Source: Vespula vulgaris
Lineage: Eukaryota > Arthropoda > Insecta > Hymenoptera > Vespidae
Assembly (NCBI RefSeq): GCF_905475345.1
Contig: NC_066588.1
Location: 62,001 to 126,000, forward strand
Direction: 5' to 3'
Length of the DNA: 64,000 nucleotides
Shown here: piece by piece, positions 12,025-23,092 of the stretch
Layout: every line of letters starts with the position of its first letter
Numbering within the stretch: position 1 is the stretch's first letter
Made by a program: the position numbers and the translations under genes
The notes under the pieces: generated by a model
Database searches by the model: none
What the model saw: only the letters and a program-made list of their open reading frames with translations
Told to the model about the DNA's origin: nothing

Positions 12025-13082
12025 ATGTTGGAAGGATGGTATTGTCGTTCTATCGCAAACAACAATGCAGATGCGGAAGAAGATGACGAGGAAAGCCCAG
12101 AAGAGGAAGTACCTAACTACAAGGATCAGTATCGAAATCTTAAGCGAAAATTAAAATTTTTGATTTATGTATGTCGCTATACGAAAGTCCATTGGCTCGC
12201 CGAGTCTGTAAGCTCGTACGTAAAGTTTCATTAACGAAGAAATGTATTTTAGGAAAATGAATGTTTTCAAGAAGCTTTAAGATCCACTCAAAGAAAACTA
12301 CTTAAAGTAAACAGAGACAAAAGCTTCTTATTGGACAGGTTGTTGCAATACGAAAAGGTAGATACATCATTTAGCGAAAGCGATGAAACAGAATCGTCCG
12401 ACGAAGAAGTTGCTAGGCTCGATACGTCCAAGAGGTAACTGGCTATAATTTTAATTATAGTTAAATGTCTATAATTTCTATACATCGTTGTAATACCTTT
12501 CCAGAAAAAAGATAGAAATGAATGTTGGTAATCATATTTCGCATCATCCGTCTACGGTTACGAAACCCCTTAATACCAGCAAAAAGAAAAAAGCTACGCC
12601 AAAAGTGTCAAAAACAAATAACATACCTGCAGTATGTAATTATATATACGTTCTCTTCTGATATCGCGACGTTATTTGTCGTAAATATTCCAACGTCAAC
12701 AGAAAATTCAACGTTTGTATTGACGGATAATTATTTGTTTTAAGGTACAAGCGACTAACAATATGGTACCAATGTCTTTAATGTCGGACGGACATATGAC
12801 ACCCGAAGAAGTAGAAAGGCATTTGGAGTCTCGTCAAACGTTTATAGAACTTGTTCCAGAAAAAGCACCACCTACGGTTCCAACAGAAATGTTTAGTAAT
12901 GACCCTTCGCTAGATAGGTAACATTATAATTCTATTTAATGGTCAGAACGTTAATTTGTTTCATTATGGTGCTTTCTATTACGATCGTCTATTGCAGTGA
13001 ATCCAATGAAATTGGCGAGTTAGAAACGTCTCCCAGTAATATGGGTGAAGATTGTCTCAGTATGGACATGATGGCTGAGTGA
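12025..13082 (+). CDS. INO80E: INO80 complex subunit E
   Basis: Accessory metazoan subunit of the INO80 chromatin-remodelling ATPase complex in the nucleus. Five exons: 12025-12168, 12253-12434, 12505-12631, 12745-12917 and 12998-13082, giving 236 residues with consistent phases (human about 244). The diagnostic N-terminal block is YKDQYRNLKRKLKFLIY, continuing in exon 2 as ENECFQEALRSTQRKLL and KSFLLDRLLQYEKVD. It is a basic coiled coil nearly identical to the vertebrate family. An acidic Ser-rich stretch (ESDETESSDEE) and a Lys-rich stretch follow. The C-terminus has MFSNDPS and ends in acidic residues. The start is uncertain: ATG 12025 is the first Met after an in-frame stop at 12019-12021, but an upstream exon joining inside this region is possible. 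The acidic leader EEDDEESPEEE is before the conserved block. Confidence 0.88.
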
Positions 13083-13598
13083 CATCAATTCAGTCGTAGA
13101 TTATTAATCAATTATAAATTGCACATAATTGCATGTTTCGTTAATATTAATATTTTATTCAATTAACTTATCTGTGTATTCGTCGTGTGTAGCATAATAA
13201 AATTTTTTATACATATGAAAAATGTGTATGTAAAATATCTTTGTAAATAATTTCGTTGCAGCGTTTGAAAGAATATTTCATTTAAATAATGTACCAATGA
13301 TATCATTGTTGATATTTATCATTTCTGCGAGAAAGTACGTTCTTAAAGATATAAGAATCGTATGAGACTTTCTATAAATACGAATACGTATGAATACGTA
13401 CGTATACATGTATTTCCCTGCTCTGTGTGTGTGCGTGTGCGTGTGCGTGGTACACTCATAAAAAATTTCTCTTTTTGGCTTCGATTTGTTTCTGTCCATG
13501 ATTTATCAATCATCTATTGTTTTTTCTTCTTAGTGCAGAATGCTCGTTTTGTTATAATTCATTATATTTTTCAAGATATATTGGAAACATTGGATATA
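13083..13598. other. Intergenic region between INO80E and the MARCH gene
   Basis: It contains the INO80E 3' UTR, with an AATAAA hexamer at about 13195, and the 5' UTR of the next gene. A GT/GCGTGT-rich microsatellite lies at about 13424-13449. A TTTTTTCTTCTTAG at about 13520-13534 resembles a splice acceptor and could define a 5' UTR exon of the MARCH gene. Confidence 0.5.
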
Positions 13599-14760
13599 AT
13601 GATTACCGTTAATAGTTCAGTCGCAAGTATATTAGAAAGAATCATTTGCAAGATAGAAGTAGAAACGACGTCGGATAAGGAAATTTCCCGATTTGCAACT
13701 AAACGAAAACTCGATGACATTGGAACGTCAAGTAAAAGAAATAAACGTGCACGGTACGAGACAGCTGGTGTAGAAGAAATACATTGCCGCATATGTTACG
13801 ATTCTAATCAGCAATTTCCTATTGTTTATCCATGCAAATGCAAGGTTGGTTCGTATAAATGTCAATAGTTTTAGCATGCTGATATGGGATAATAGTGTGT
13901 GTGCGCGCGCGTGTGTGTGGTATGTATATCATCGTATATTACCTATATTTATACAATATCCTGTCTTTTCGTCCATTTTTGGCAATTGACATCCACGCAT
14001 ACATAAAAAATAATTATAATATTTATATCATCATTTAATACATATTATTGGGCTGCAACCCATTGGATTTTATAAATATATAACTTATATTTGAGCATAG
14101 GAGAGAACGTAATTGAATATGTAAACTTATGTCTTACAAAGTTACATACGATCCAAATAATTTTTTTACACAATTCTTTCGTCTGTTCGAATTTTATTAA
14201 TTATAGAAAAATAGATACGTTGCTCGTATGTGAAATTTCTGAAATATATATATTATTTATAGGGAACAATGGGTGCTATTCATGTCAAATGTTTGGAACA
14301 TTGGTTAGAGGAAAGCAATAGAAATAGTTGCGAATTGTGTGGACACGTATTTCAAGTTGAACGCACACCACGTTATAAAGCTATTACATCTATTATTATT
14401 TGGTTGTGCGTTAGTCAACATCAACGTCAATTATACATGCGCAATTTGAGAACAGATTTACTTCGCTGTATCATTGTCACACCAGTGACTATAATATGTT
14501 CATACATTTGCGTGGTTGGTGCTGATTTTTACGCAATGAATAATTATAATAATTTTCCCCCAGCACGATGGACTACTTATTCTTTGCTAGTAATGATGGC
14601 ATTACTAATTTTCTCATATTTTCTATGGATATACATGGCAGTTCAAAATCATCAAAAAATTTGGTTCTATTGGTGGCAGAAAACGAGCGCAGTGAAAATT
14701 ACATTGCCTTTGCAGAATAGAACTTCAATAAACTATAAATCTAATATATCACAAGTTTGA
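13599..14760 (+). CDS. MARCH-family membrane E3 ubiquitin ligase (RING-CH type)
   Basis: Membrane-associated RING-CH ligases ubiquitinate transmembrane proteins and steer their endocytic sorting. Two exons, 13599-13844 and 14263-14760, joined in phase 0 within the zinc-binding domain, give 247 residues, the size of MARCHF2/MARCHF3. The C4HC3 zinc ligands are Cys63, Cys66, Cys79, Cys81, His89, Cys92, Cys105 and Cys108, in the order CRIC, YPCKC, IHVKC, CELC. The tail has the typical VERTPRY and then two membrane segments near residues 140-162 and 177-200. The N-terminus is unusual in carrying basic clusters (TKRKLDD, KRNKRAR) before the zinc domain. The closest general type is MARCHF2/3, but I would not assign a numbered orthologue. 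The reading frame is open further upstream from 13362, but that part is microsatellite-derived. The stop codon lies 61 bp from the stop of the convergent SDS3 gene. Confidence 0.9.
13885..13920. repeat. GT/GC alternating tract in the MARCH intron
   Basis: A GTGTGTGTGCGCGCGCGTGTGTGTGG run, purine-pyrimidine alternating, lies about 50 bp after the intron donor. It belongs to the same class of tract as those at 7566, 20000 and 51499. Confidence 0.7.
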
Positions 14761-14773
14761 TCGTTATTTGACA

Positions 14774-14779
14774 ATTAAA
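14774..14779 (+). terminator. Variant poly(A) signal ATTAAA for the MARCH gene
   Basis: ATTAAA begins 14 bp after the MARCH stop codon. It is the only poly(A)-signal-like hexamer I see in the 61 bp between the MARCH and SDS3 stop codons, on either strand. Confidence 0.3.
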
Positions 14780-14821
14780 ATTATAGAATGATGTATGTAA
14801 ATGCCATTAATAGTTGGAGAA

Positions 14822-16611
14822 TTACGATGCTCGTCGTTTTATAGAAATCTTGCCACGACTCAGTTGTGATATGTAAATCCTAACTTTGCTTCCATCCGAG
14901 ATCTTTTTCACCCATATCTATAAAAGGGCATAAATTAAATCGATCACTTTTTGCTATTATTTAAAATGCGCCGAAATACAAAATCATTTCAAATATCAGT
15001 TGTTTTGAAAACTGTCAACATTCATTATTCTTCGTTCGTTATTTCAATATTTAAGGAATACGTAGAATAATTTCACTTACAGCTTCCGTTCCAATTGCCG
15101 ATATGTTTGCCGCAAATCTTGTCAAGTCTTGTCCCTCTACATATACCGGTTGCCCACGATGGAACCTATGGAGTATTTCGTGTCGTTATTGCATTATCCA
15201 ACGCGTATACCAAAAGACACATTTCAAATATATTATCAAATTCCTCATCGGACGTTAATTATACGAAGATATACATAGGTCATAGACGCGTTACCATCTT
15301 CTTTCATATAGGAGTTTTCCACCTTCTATCCTTGTTTCCACTAGAGACGTGTCGGTAGATGGCGAAATATGCTGAGATTGTATGTTTACTGTATTGTAAT
15401 GCGGAAGTACTACTATAAACATTTTTACATATCCGTGAGAATTTATTAAAACGAAACGCGTAGATCGAAATAAGAACTTTACGAGACAATACCTGGTTTC
15501 CTTATCGTCGTTAAGATTTTACCCCGGCTAATAGCTTTCAAATCGCTTTCTATTTCTTTTTCATCCAATAGATAGTTCAATTGTGCCGGAGGCGGTTTTC
15601 TACGTTTCTCAACTTTTTCGGGTACTGGATCATTCGGTCGTCTACGTAATTTTCTCGTCATTACTGGCTTTACCTGGGAGTTACAGTTACGAGTAATGGA
15701 TTATCGAATATTTGAGTTCTTTCGACGATATGGCTTGGCCTTATCGTATTGCCTTATATTAATCTTAATAAAATAAGTCTACCTCCATTGAATCCCCTGT
15801 AAGTTCCATCGTATGACGATCGGATTCTATCATCTTTCTTTTTTCTTCCATATCCGTTAATAAGTTTTCTTTCAAATCTATTTTCTTTTCCTCGAATTCT
15901 TTAGCAGCTGCTTTCTTCTCGAGTATGTAATCCCTTTCGACCCATTCCGTTAAATAATCTCTATAGATTATATTTAGACGCAACCTAACAATTAACGGTA
16001 AAGTTAAAACAAAAGAGATAGAACGTCGATAGAAAACAAAGAAATAAAAGAGAAACGCAATTCGATCAATAAAATGCATCACCTCTCTTTGTATTGTGCT
16101 TCTAATCGTTTCAGTTTGCGATTATACTCGGGATGAGTGCCATCCTTCAGTTGTTGCAACTGCTTCTTTAAATTGGCTAATTTATCTTGATATACCCTAA
16201 AATCCAACTGTCTTTATAAAATGAGCCAAGAAATCTCGATCTTCGAACAAAGTTATTCGTAACTCACTGTTCCTTTATCTCTGTGTATTCTTCAGATTTT
16301 CCCATGTCGGTCTCGCTAGCTTCTTCCGTATCTGTATATTGAATCGTAATTTATATGATTTATCGGAAATAATTCAACAAGATTGTAATGCCACGGACAA
16401 TTCAATGGACTATCCGAACGTTCACGATGGTAATAATCGAAGTTACGACAGGGAATCTTATTCGAAGACATTTCAAATAGGATATACCTTCATCGCTGTC
16501 GTCCTGCTCCTCCGCGTCACGATCTTCCTCGACGTATTCTTCATTATCTTCGTCAATGTCAAAGTCTTCTTGGGCGTACATCGTTGAAAATGGTGAATTT
16601 TGATACGACAT
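14822..16611 (-). CDS. Suds3: Sin3 histone deacetylase corepressor subunit SDS3
   Basis: Nuclear subunit that dimerises and bridges Sin3 and HDAC1/2 in the Sin3 corepressor complex. Eight exons on the minus strand: 16611-16488, 16331-16268, 16196-16083, 15984-15783, 15673-15493, 15340-15295, 15165-15081 and 14917-14822. Phases agree and give 303 residues (human 328). The N-terminus is acidic (DIDEDNEEYVEEDRDAEEQDD), as in the family. A coiled coil runs through LKKQLQQLKDGTHPEYN and the Sds3 helix (VERDYILEKKAAAKEFEEKK). The signature MELTGDSMEVKPVMTRKLRR and RRPNDPVPEK is almost identical to vertebrates. The C-terminal capped Tudor-like domain is ETRIEGGKLLYERRWFHRG, RFAANISAIGTEAIWVKK and KVRIYISQLSRGKISIKRRAS. 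The upstream gene CTH is divergent; MARCH is convergent and nearly abutting. Confidence 0.95.
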
Positions 16612-18161
16612 TGTCTCTTCGAAATTAATATCTACATTCTCGGATTTGAAAGCTTCGTGCTTTTAGGTTAGAGACATAAAATGTGAACGATGTCTTCCAT
16701 CACGTGGCCCATGTGCAAACACAACGCAGCAACATATTCTTATAACGGATCGTAGCATGCGACGAACACTGGCAATTATGATCGCTATCTCGATTATGTC
16801 GATACCGCGTACCGTTTTACGTAGATTCGACGAGAGATAAATGACAATTCATTTTCTATTCAACATAGATCCTTCAACACGTCCTTCGCAGAGTTCAAAA
16901 GCATTCAAATAATTAATATTTTTACCGTTTCACTGTTATCGATCGAGAACAAATACGCGCTATAACAGCGGTGTGAAAAATCGTGGAGCGTGAACTTTTA
17001 ATACGATTTCATCGCAACCCAAGACGATTAAGGCTGTTCGTCGATCGTGGTTTTACGATCACGATTTACTACGCTACCAACGACGAGAGCGGCCGTAATT
17101 TTTTATCGATTTTGACGAACAATGGCTCGTTTTAAAGATTGGAATCCCGCTTTTTTTTTTGGAATTGTTGAAAAAGCTTTGTTTTTTTTTTTTTTAAAAC
17201 AATCGCGTCAGAAACAATGTTTTTTTTCGAGAATAGTTTACGCATAAAAAATGAAGCTTTTTCAAAAAAACAGGATCCTAAAAATAGAAAGTATAAGAAA
17301 AGAAGATCAGATTTTCTGATCCGTTGTAAACGCAGAAAAGTGCTTTTCAAGTTGCTCACAAGGAGAAGGTACGGTGGTTCATTCGTGAACTTTCTAATGG
17401 AACTTTCGCCGGATGATTCTATGTCAAAATAAAGAATATACGTGTTCAATCGTTTACGTCATTTCGCAAGCAACGTTTAGCACGTCGGCGGGCGTCTACA
17501 TTCGTAATTCAGAAATCGTAGATTCGAGAATAAGTGATTCTGTCAATTTCTTTTTTCTTTCTTTTTTTTTTCATTCTATCGTTGTAAACGAATATAATCA
17601 ATTAACTCTTTCGTTTCTCCTCGTCGTTCGACGGTTCAGTAAGGAGTCGCTATCCGATCTACCGAGCTTATACGTCGATACGATAGGGCGCATGGTGGGA
17701 GAGTGGTCCCATCTACACGCGTTTCGAGCGAAAAGATGACCTTACCGCCAGCTTGCGCTTCGATCACAATTTCAAATCGCGCATGTGCGCTGCAAGCTTC
17801 TGTAACGAGATTTTACCAACTACCGCATCATGTGTTTATCAATTGGTATAAATTTTTCTGTTGCTAACTGCGTTTCACGCGATACGCGTACGTATAATGG
17901 TTCTTAATCTTGTAATATAACAGTTGGTATGAAATTAATTTAGCTATAGAATTATGCGGATAACTAATTGATTTTGAATGGCAAAATGTTTGATGCTTAT
18001 CCGTTATATCGATAAAAATATACGACGTATAATGTTTGTTAAGAATATATTAAACATAAGTTAAGCGTAAATTTTAATAAGAGCGATAGAGCACAAGTGA
18101 AATTCTCTGTATAATTTATATTATTTTAAGGTTTCTAAGATATAAGATACGTATTGTCAGA
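16612..18161. other. Divergent intergenic region between SDS3 and CTH
   Basis: The promoters of both neighbours should be here. The part around 17,140-17,350 is rich in poly-T/poly-A and contains a 7-bp inverted repeat with a 3-nt loop (17305-17321, GATCAGA / TCTGATC). A TTGTCAG directly before the CTH ATG (18154-18160) could be the acceptor of a 5' UTR intron. ORFs in this stretch are low-complexity and not convincing. Confidence 0.5.
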
Positions 18162-19910
18162 ATGCCAGCTAATATCCAGGAAGATTTGTCCGGTTTTTCC
18201 ACAAAAGCTATTCATGCTGGTCAAGATCCGGCTCAATGGAGTCATTGGTCGTTAGTTCCACCTTTAGTAATGTCTACCACGTTTCAACAAAATGGTCCGG
18301 CAGAACATAATGTAAATCAAAGAAAGTAAATATGTATTCTTTTTATGCTTGCAAATTATATACATAGAAATGTTCTTTAGGGTTATGAGTATGGCAGAAG
18401 CGGTAACCCAACGCGCAATGTATTGGAGACGTGTTTAACGGCGTTGGAAGGTGGAAAACATGGTTTTGCTTTTTCATCGGGTTTGGGAGCTATCACAGCT
18501 ATAGCCGGTTTATTGCAAAGCGGAGATCACGTTATTTCTGGAGATGACGTATACGGTGGAACTAATCGTTTTTTTCAAAAGTGCTTAGTCAAACAAGGTA
18601 TTGAAATTTCTTTTGTCGATCTGACGGATACAAAAAATCTCTTGGCTGCTCTACAACCAAACACCAAGGTCAGTTTAGTAACAAATATAATCTATTAAAG
18701 TAAAATAATCCTAGATATTTTTTGTATGTAACGTTATTGTGTTTACGAACGTAAGTTTAATCCAAACGTTGTTTTTTAGATGGTTTGGTTGGAGACACCC
18801 ACGAATCCTTTATTAAAACTAGCAGACATTGAAGAAGTCGCAAACGTTTTAAAGTCTAAGAGTTCAGATATCGTTTTAATAGTCGACAATACCTTCCTGA
18901 CGTGTTATTATCAAGTGAGCGATATAATTTGGCAGATATTATTTTTGTAGAATCTAAACTTATCGAATGATGTAATGAAATCTATATGTACGCGCGCGTG
19001 TTAGCATACATATACATGCATACATACGTACATATATATATATATATATACATGTTTTAGAAACCGTTAGAACTTGGAGCTGATCTTGTAGTATATTCTC
19101 TAACGAAATATATGAATGGACATTCGGATATTATTATGGGTGCAGTAATTACGAGGAGAGATGATTTAGCAGAGAAACTTCGTTTTCTACAAAATGGTAC
19201 GTGAATCTATAGATGCGATTTACTTTTACTACTTAATTATACATTTTCATATTACAGCAATGGGAATAATTCCATCGCCTTTTGATTGTGCTATGGTTAA
19301 TCGTAGTTTAAAAACTTTAGAACTTAGAATGCAGCAGCATATGAAAAGTGGATTAGCTGTTGCCAAATTTTTGGATAAGCATCCTCTAGTGGATAAAGTT
19401 ATTCACCCTTGTACGTATATTCTACTTTGATAATACGTGTTGTTTTGTTGTGTCGTTTATATAAATTATTTAATGACATATTTTTGTGTGTATTGTACTA
19501 AGCTTACTTAAATAATATCAATATTTTTAGATCTCCCATCTCATCCACAGTATCAACTTGCTCTTAAGCAATCGACAGGTCACAGTGGCATAGTTTCATT
19601 TTATATCAAAGGAAATTCTAAAAAATTTTTGAAAAGTCTTAAATTATTTGCTTTAGCAGAATCGCTTGGTGGCTATGAATCTTTGGCAGAATTACCGTAA
19701 GTACGATTGTATAATAGACATATCTTAAAAGTTATATAATATTAACATATTTTATTTATTTATAGATCCGTCATGACGCACGCTTCTGTCCCAGAAGTCA
19801 CAAGGAATGAACTAGGAATCACGGATCAGTTAATTCGTTTATCCGTCGGACTTGAAACCGAAAAAGATTTGTTAGCAGATCTTAATCAAGCTTTGGAAGC
19901 TTCTCAATGA
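18162..19910 (+). CDS. CTH: Cystathionine gamma-lyase
   Basis: PLP enzyme of transsulfuration that cleaves cystathionine to cysteine, 2-oxobutyrate and ammonia, and can make H2S. Seven exons: 18162-18311, 18381-18668, 18780-18914, 19061-19196, 19258-19410, 19531-19696 and 19766-19910. All phases agree and give 390 residues (human 405). Motifs of the Cys/Met metabolism PLP family are in order: FSTKAIHAGQ, GYEYGRSGNPTR, FSSGLGAITA with SGDDVYGGTNRFF, LETPTNPLLKLADI, VDNTF, then VYSLTKYMNGHSD with the Schiff-base Lys at about residue 207, and the C-terminal LAESLGGYESLAELPSVMTH, the substrate-carboxylate loop and LIRLSVGLE. CTH rather than cystathionine beta-synthase is clear. Cystathionine gamma-synthase is unlikely in an animal. 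Intron 3 ends in a TA/TG microsatellite just before exon 4. Confidence 0.96.
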
Positions 19911-20693
19911 TACAAAAAATATTATTTACTTTTAATTATTTTCATGTAACACGTAATGTTTTAAAGACACGTCACAGATCGCCACATAGAAACTGTATAA
20001 TATACACACACGCGTGCGCGCGTGCGCGCGCGTATTGTTTCCTCTGAGAAAGAAGATATGTTAACTATTAGAAATTATTTTTTTAAAGAACGTTTTAACA
20101 CATTCCGATAATCACAGGTTAAATAAGAATGCAATAGTGATACGTTTTGCCATGCGCTTCGTATTGATTTTTAAGAACACGAGTATACTTTTTTTTTTTC
20201 TTTTTTGTATATGTGATAACTGCTGCTATTAGTTTCTTATTTAAAAAAGAAAAAAAAAAAGGTAACAAATTAGTCGATATAAATTTCCTTGCAGTTGCAT
20301 ATCCGTATAGATATATAGATTTTTATATTCATTTACATCCATATGCTACTGCTAAAAATAGAATTTCCGAACATAGTCTTTTATTTACGCGTGTGAGAAC
20401 TCTTATTGAATGTAAATAAGTAAATCTAATGTTTTCGATAAGGAAATTTAAATGTCATTAAGAAAGAGATGAGTATTCTTATACTTTTGACATATCTAGA
20501 ATTTAAGATAATTAGATTTATGGTCTTTTTTTTTTTCTCTTAGAACTAATTAAAAAAAGAAAAGAAAAAAGTTGAAACGTGAATATTAAAACTAAGATGC
20601 AATAGATACTTGACGATATTAGAAACATATGAGACACAACGATGTTACATGGTATCAGTGTTTATATAAATCTTTATTGATTTTGAAATTTTA
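19911..20693. other. Convergent intergenic region between CTH and SLC35E2
   Basis: It contains a 36-bp alternating purine-pyrimidine tract (20000-20035), several poly-T or poly-A stretches, and no convincing ORF. Both 3' UTRs should end here. Confidence 0.5.
20000..20035. repeat. 36-bp alternating purine-pyrimidine tract (AC then CG/TG)
   Basis: An AT/AC segment passes directly into a CGCGTGCGCG-type segment with unbroken alternation. This is a strong candidate Z-DNA-forming sequence located about 90 bp after the CTH stop codon, probably in its 3' UTR. Confidence 0.75.
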
Positions 20694-22181
20694 TTACTGT
20701 AAATTAATTTTCGAAGTATGTCGTAATTTAGCAGTTTTAATTCTATCATATTCTTGCGCTTGGTTGTATAATAATACACCAGCTATTACGGCACAAGTTC
20801 CAAGGGCCGATAAACCGGTTACCGAGTTATTGAACAGTAAAACCGAGAGCCATATTAGAAAAGCTCTTTTTGCTGTATTGGCAACACTGCAAAACGAACA
20901 ATAAATATCGTTAAGAAGAAAAATTATTGATATCATTTGTCTACTTATTAACGTTTATAAAATTATTCCACCTACCTGTGTGTTACAGGACTGATATAGT
21001 CCATAAGTACGTACGCCGTAATACTTTGAAAATGGAAGAACACGCCATTCAAGAGAAATGCCGCAAATATCTTAAAACTTAGGGAATGCTCAAGAGCTGG
21101 CAAATCTACTAATAGAATTGACACTGGTATTTGTACCACGACCGATGCTAAACTTGTATAAAATTGTAATTCTGCTGGTCTAGAATTATATGTGACTGGA
21201 TAAATGCTAATATATCTATTTGAAATACAAATAAAATACAGAGTACATTGTGCGTGCGTGCGCGTGTCAATATAGGGAGTAATTTGGACGCGTAACTTAC
21301 GTATATTTGAAATTGTCTCCGCTAATCAACATTTTTGAATAAACATTTTGAAGACACTCGGTCATGTTTGTGGCCATAGCAGCGATAAATCCTCGTAAAT
21401 CGAAACTAATTTCATTTACCGAGCATAAAGCCAGACCACCCATTACGGGGATTAAAGATAAATTTACATATAATCCAGTGTGTTCTCCTGTAATAGAAAT
21501 ATCGATACGTAACAAGTAGACAATTATATAACGTAAATAATTATAAAGGAGGGATACAAAACGGTCTTACCTAATAAATATCTGCTAATAAGGACGGTAA
21601 AAAGTGGTGCGCTACTCTTAATAGTTTCTGTAAAGCTTACCGCCACGTAATTGAGCGATACTAATCCTAAAACTACGGTCGTGAACCTTGTACATCCAAC
21701 CAATATCATATGTTTATAGAAACCCGGTGGTCGCATTAAACGCGAACTAGCCTTATACATACCGCAGGGAAAATACATTTGTATAAATCCACAAATTGCT
21801 GTCATTAACATTTGACAGGCACCTGTAACAAAGATCACGTCTCTAAGAGAATACCTTCCGTGGCGATGCAAAATTTACGACTCATCGATACGACTGAAAT
21901 TTCTTACCCAAAATAGTTGGATTGCCTTCCATGTACGACAATATGTACTTGTTTAAAAATAACGTACAGCCACTGAAGACGTACCACAACGTTAGGAATA
22001 ATAACGCCCTTGGATTAAATAAACCACCCTTTACATCGTTCGTCAATATAACTATTTCCTCTCGTTTTTTAACATGTTCCGCGTATTGTTTCCCGTGACT
22101 TTCATGCACCATCGACAATTCTTCCGTGTCGTGAGGGACACTTTGCGCGTAATTAATACGAACGGAATGATTTTCCATCAC
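20694..22181 (-). CDS. SLC35E2: SLC35E2-type solute carrier (drug/metabolite transporter superfamily)
   Basis: Multipass membrane protein of the nucleotide-sugar/triose-phosphate translocator superfamily. SLC35E substrates are unknown, so no transport specificity is assigned. Five exons on the minus strand: 22181-21908, 21822-21571, 21487-21301, 21179-20976 and 20886-20694, with consistent phases and 369 residues. After a hydrophilic N-terminus of about 58 residues come about ten membrane segments. The first is LFLTLWYVFSGCTLFLNKYIL. Family motifs include TVVLGLVSLNYVAVSFTETIKSSAPLFTVLISR, LGEHTGLYVNLSLIPVMGGLALC, ATNMTECLQNVYSK, LQFYTS, GVFFHFQSITAYVLM and ISPVTHSVANTAKR, ending in VIAGVLLYNQAQ. 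The TETIKSSAP and NLSLIPVMGGLALC blocks match vertebrate SLC35E2 better than SLC35E1/E3. It is the same strand as prenylcysteine oxidase, with about 0.9 kb between them. Confidence 0.92.
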
Positions 22182-23092
22182 ACCTTTAGCAGTTACGACA
22201 TTACGTACGATTTATAATAAATATTATATTATATTCTAACGAATTTATGTTCTTCCGCATTTCTATCGGAAAACCGAGCAACATCAGCTCTTATTGGCAA
22301 TCAGTATACGTCGGCTGATATCGATGGGGGAGTAGTACGTGCATTTGTTTATGTTCATACTTAGGTTATGCTAGGCGAACTTGACTTATCGTTCAAACTT
22401 TTTTTTACAGATACACGTCGTGATACGAGATAAGGCGCGACAATCTATAATTAACACTCGCACACGGATTTCAATTCGACTCCTCATAATAATTCATCAA
22501 CTTCGCATATCTCTCGTCAATGACGCTTCTTCGACTTGATATTAAATCGATTATGCGTCCAAGGCACTGAGCTTTCCATACGAAAGCCGCACTACGAGTT
22601 GAACGTATCTACTGGTTGAGCGACCGCGATAGACCAATCGCGTTATTCGATTTATTTGATTAGAAAACGAAAGGAAAGAAAACAAAAAAAGAAAAAAACA
22701 CACAAATAAACGAATAAAATAAAACAAAAAAGAATACAAAAGCACAAAAAGAGAGAGAAAAAAAAGGAAGAACGAAAAGGGGGAAACGAAAGATGTGAAA
22801 AGTTTGGTCGCGATCCAGTAACGTTGTCGCAACTGTCTCCTCGTCAAGGATGTCTCATTAGACGACAAATCTGTATTATAAATTTTTATTATATTTTACT
22901 TAGATATAAATGCATATCGCAACGAGATGCCGATCGCTCTTCATTCCCTTTATTTCATCGTTTTGTCCAAATGGAGAAAGCAAACGCACTATCCTCACGC
23001 GTTGTACTCTTGACGATTATCCATATCGTTTGGAATTATGATGCTTTAATATCTCTTAAATAGAGAAAAAAAGAAAAGATAAAGAAACAACC
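22182..23092. other. Intergenic region between SLC35E2 and prenylcysteine oxidase
   Basis: It should contain the SLC35E2 promoter and the 3' UTR of prenylcysteine oxidase. CCAAT-type motifs occur near 22290 (ATTGGCAATC) and 22633 (ACCAATCG). An A-rich, purine-biased stretch runs from about 22660 to 22800. No coding ORF is supported. Confidence 0.5.

Noticed and set aside
13362..13598. Upstream in-frame extension of the MARCH ORF beginning MRLSINTN
   Set aside because: It translates a GTGTGCGTG microsatellite and AT-rich flank; family proteins do not carry such a leader. ATG 13599 is preferred.
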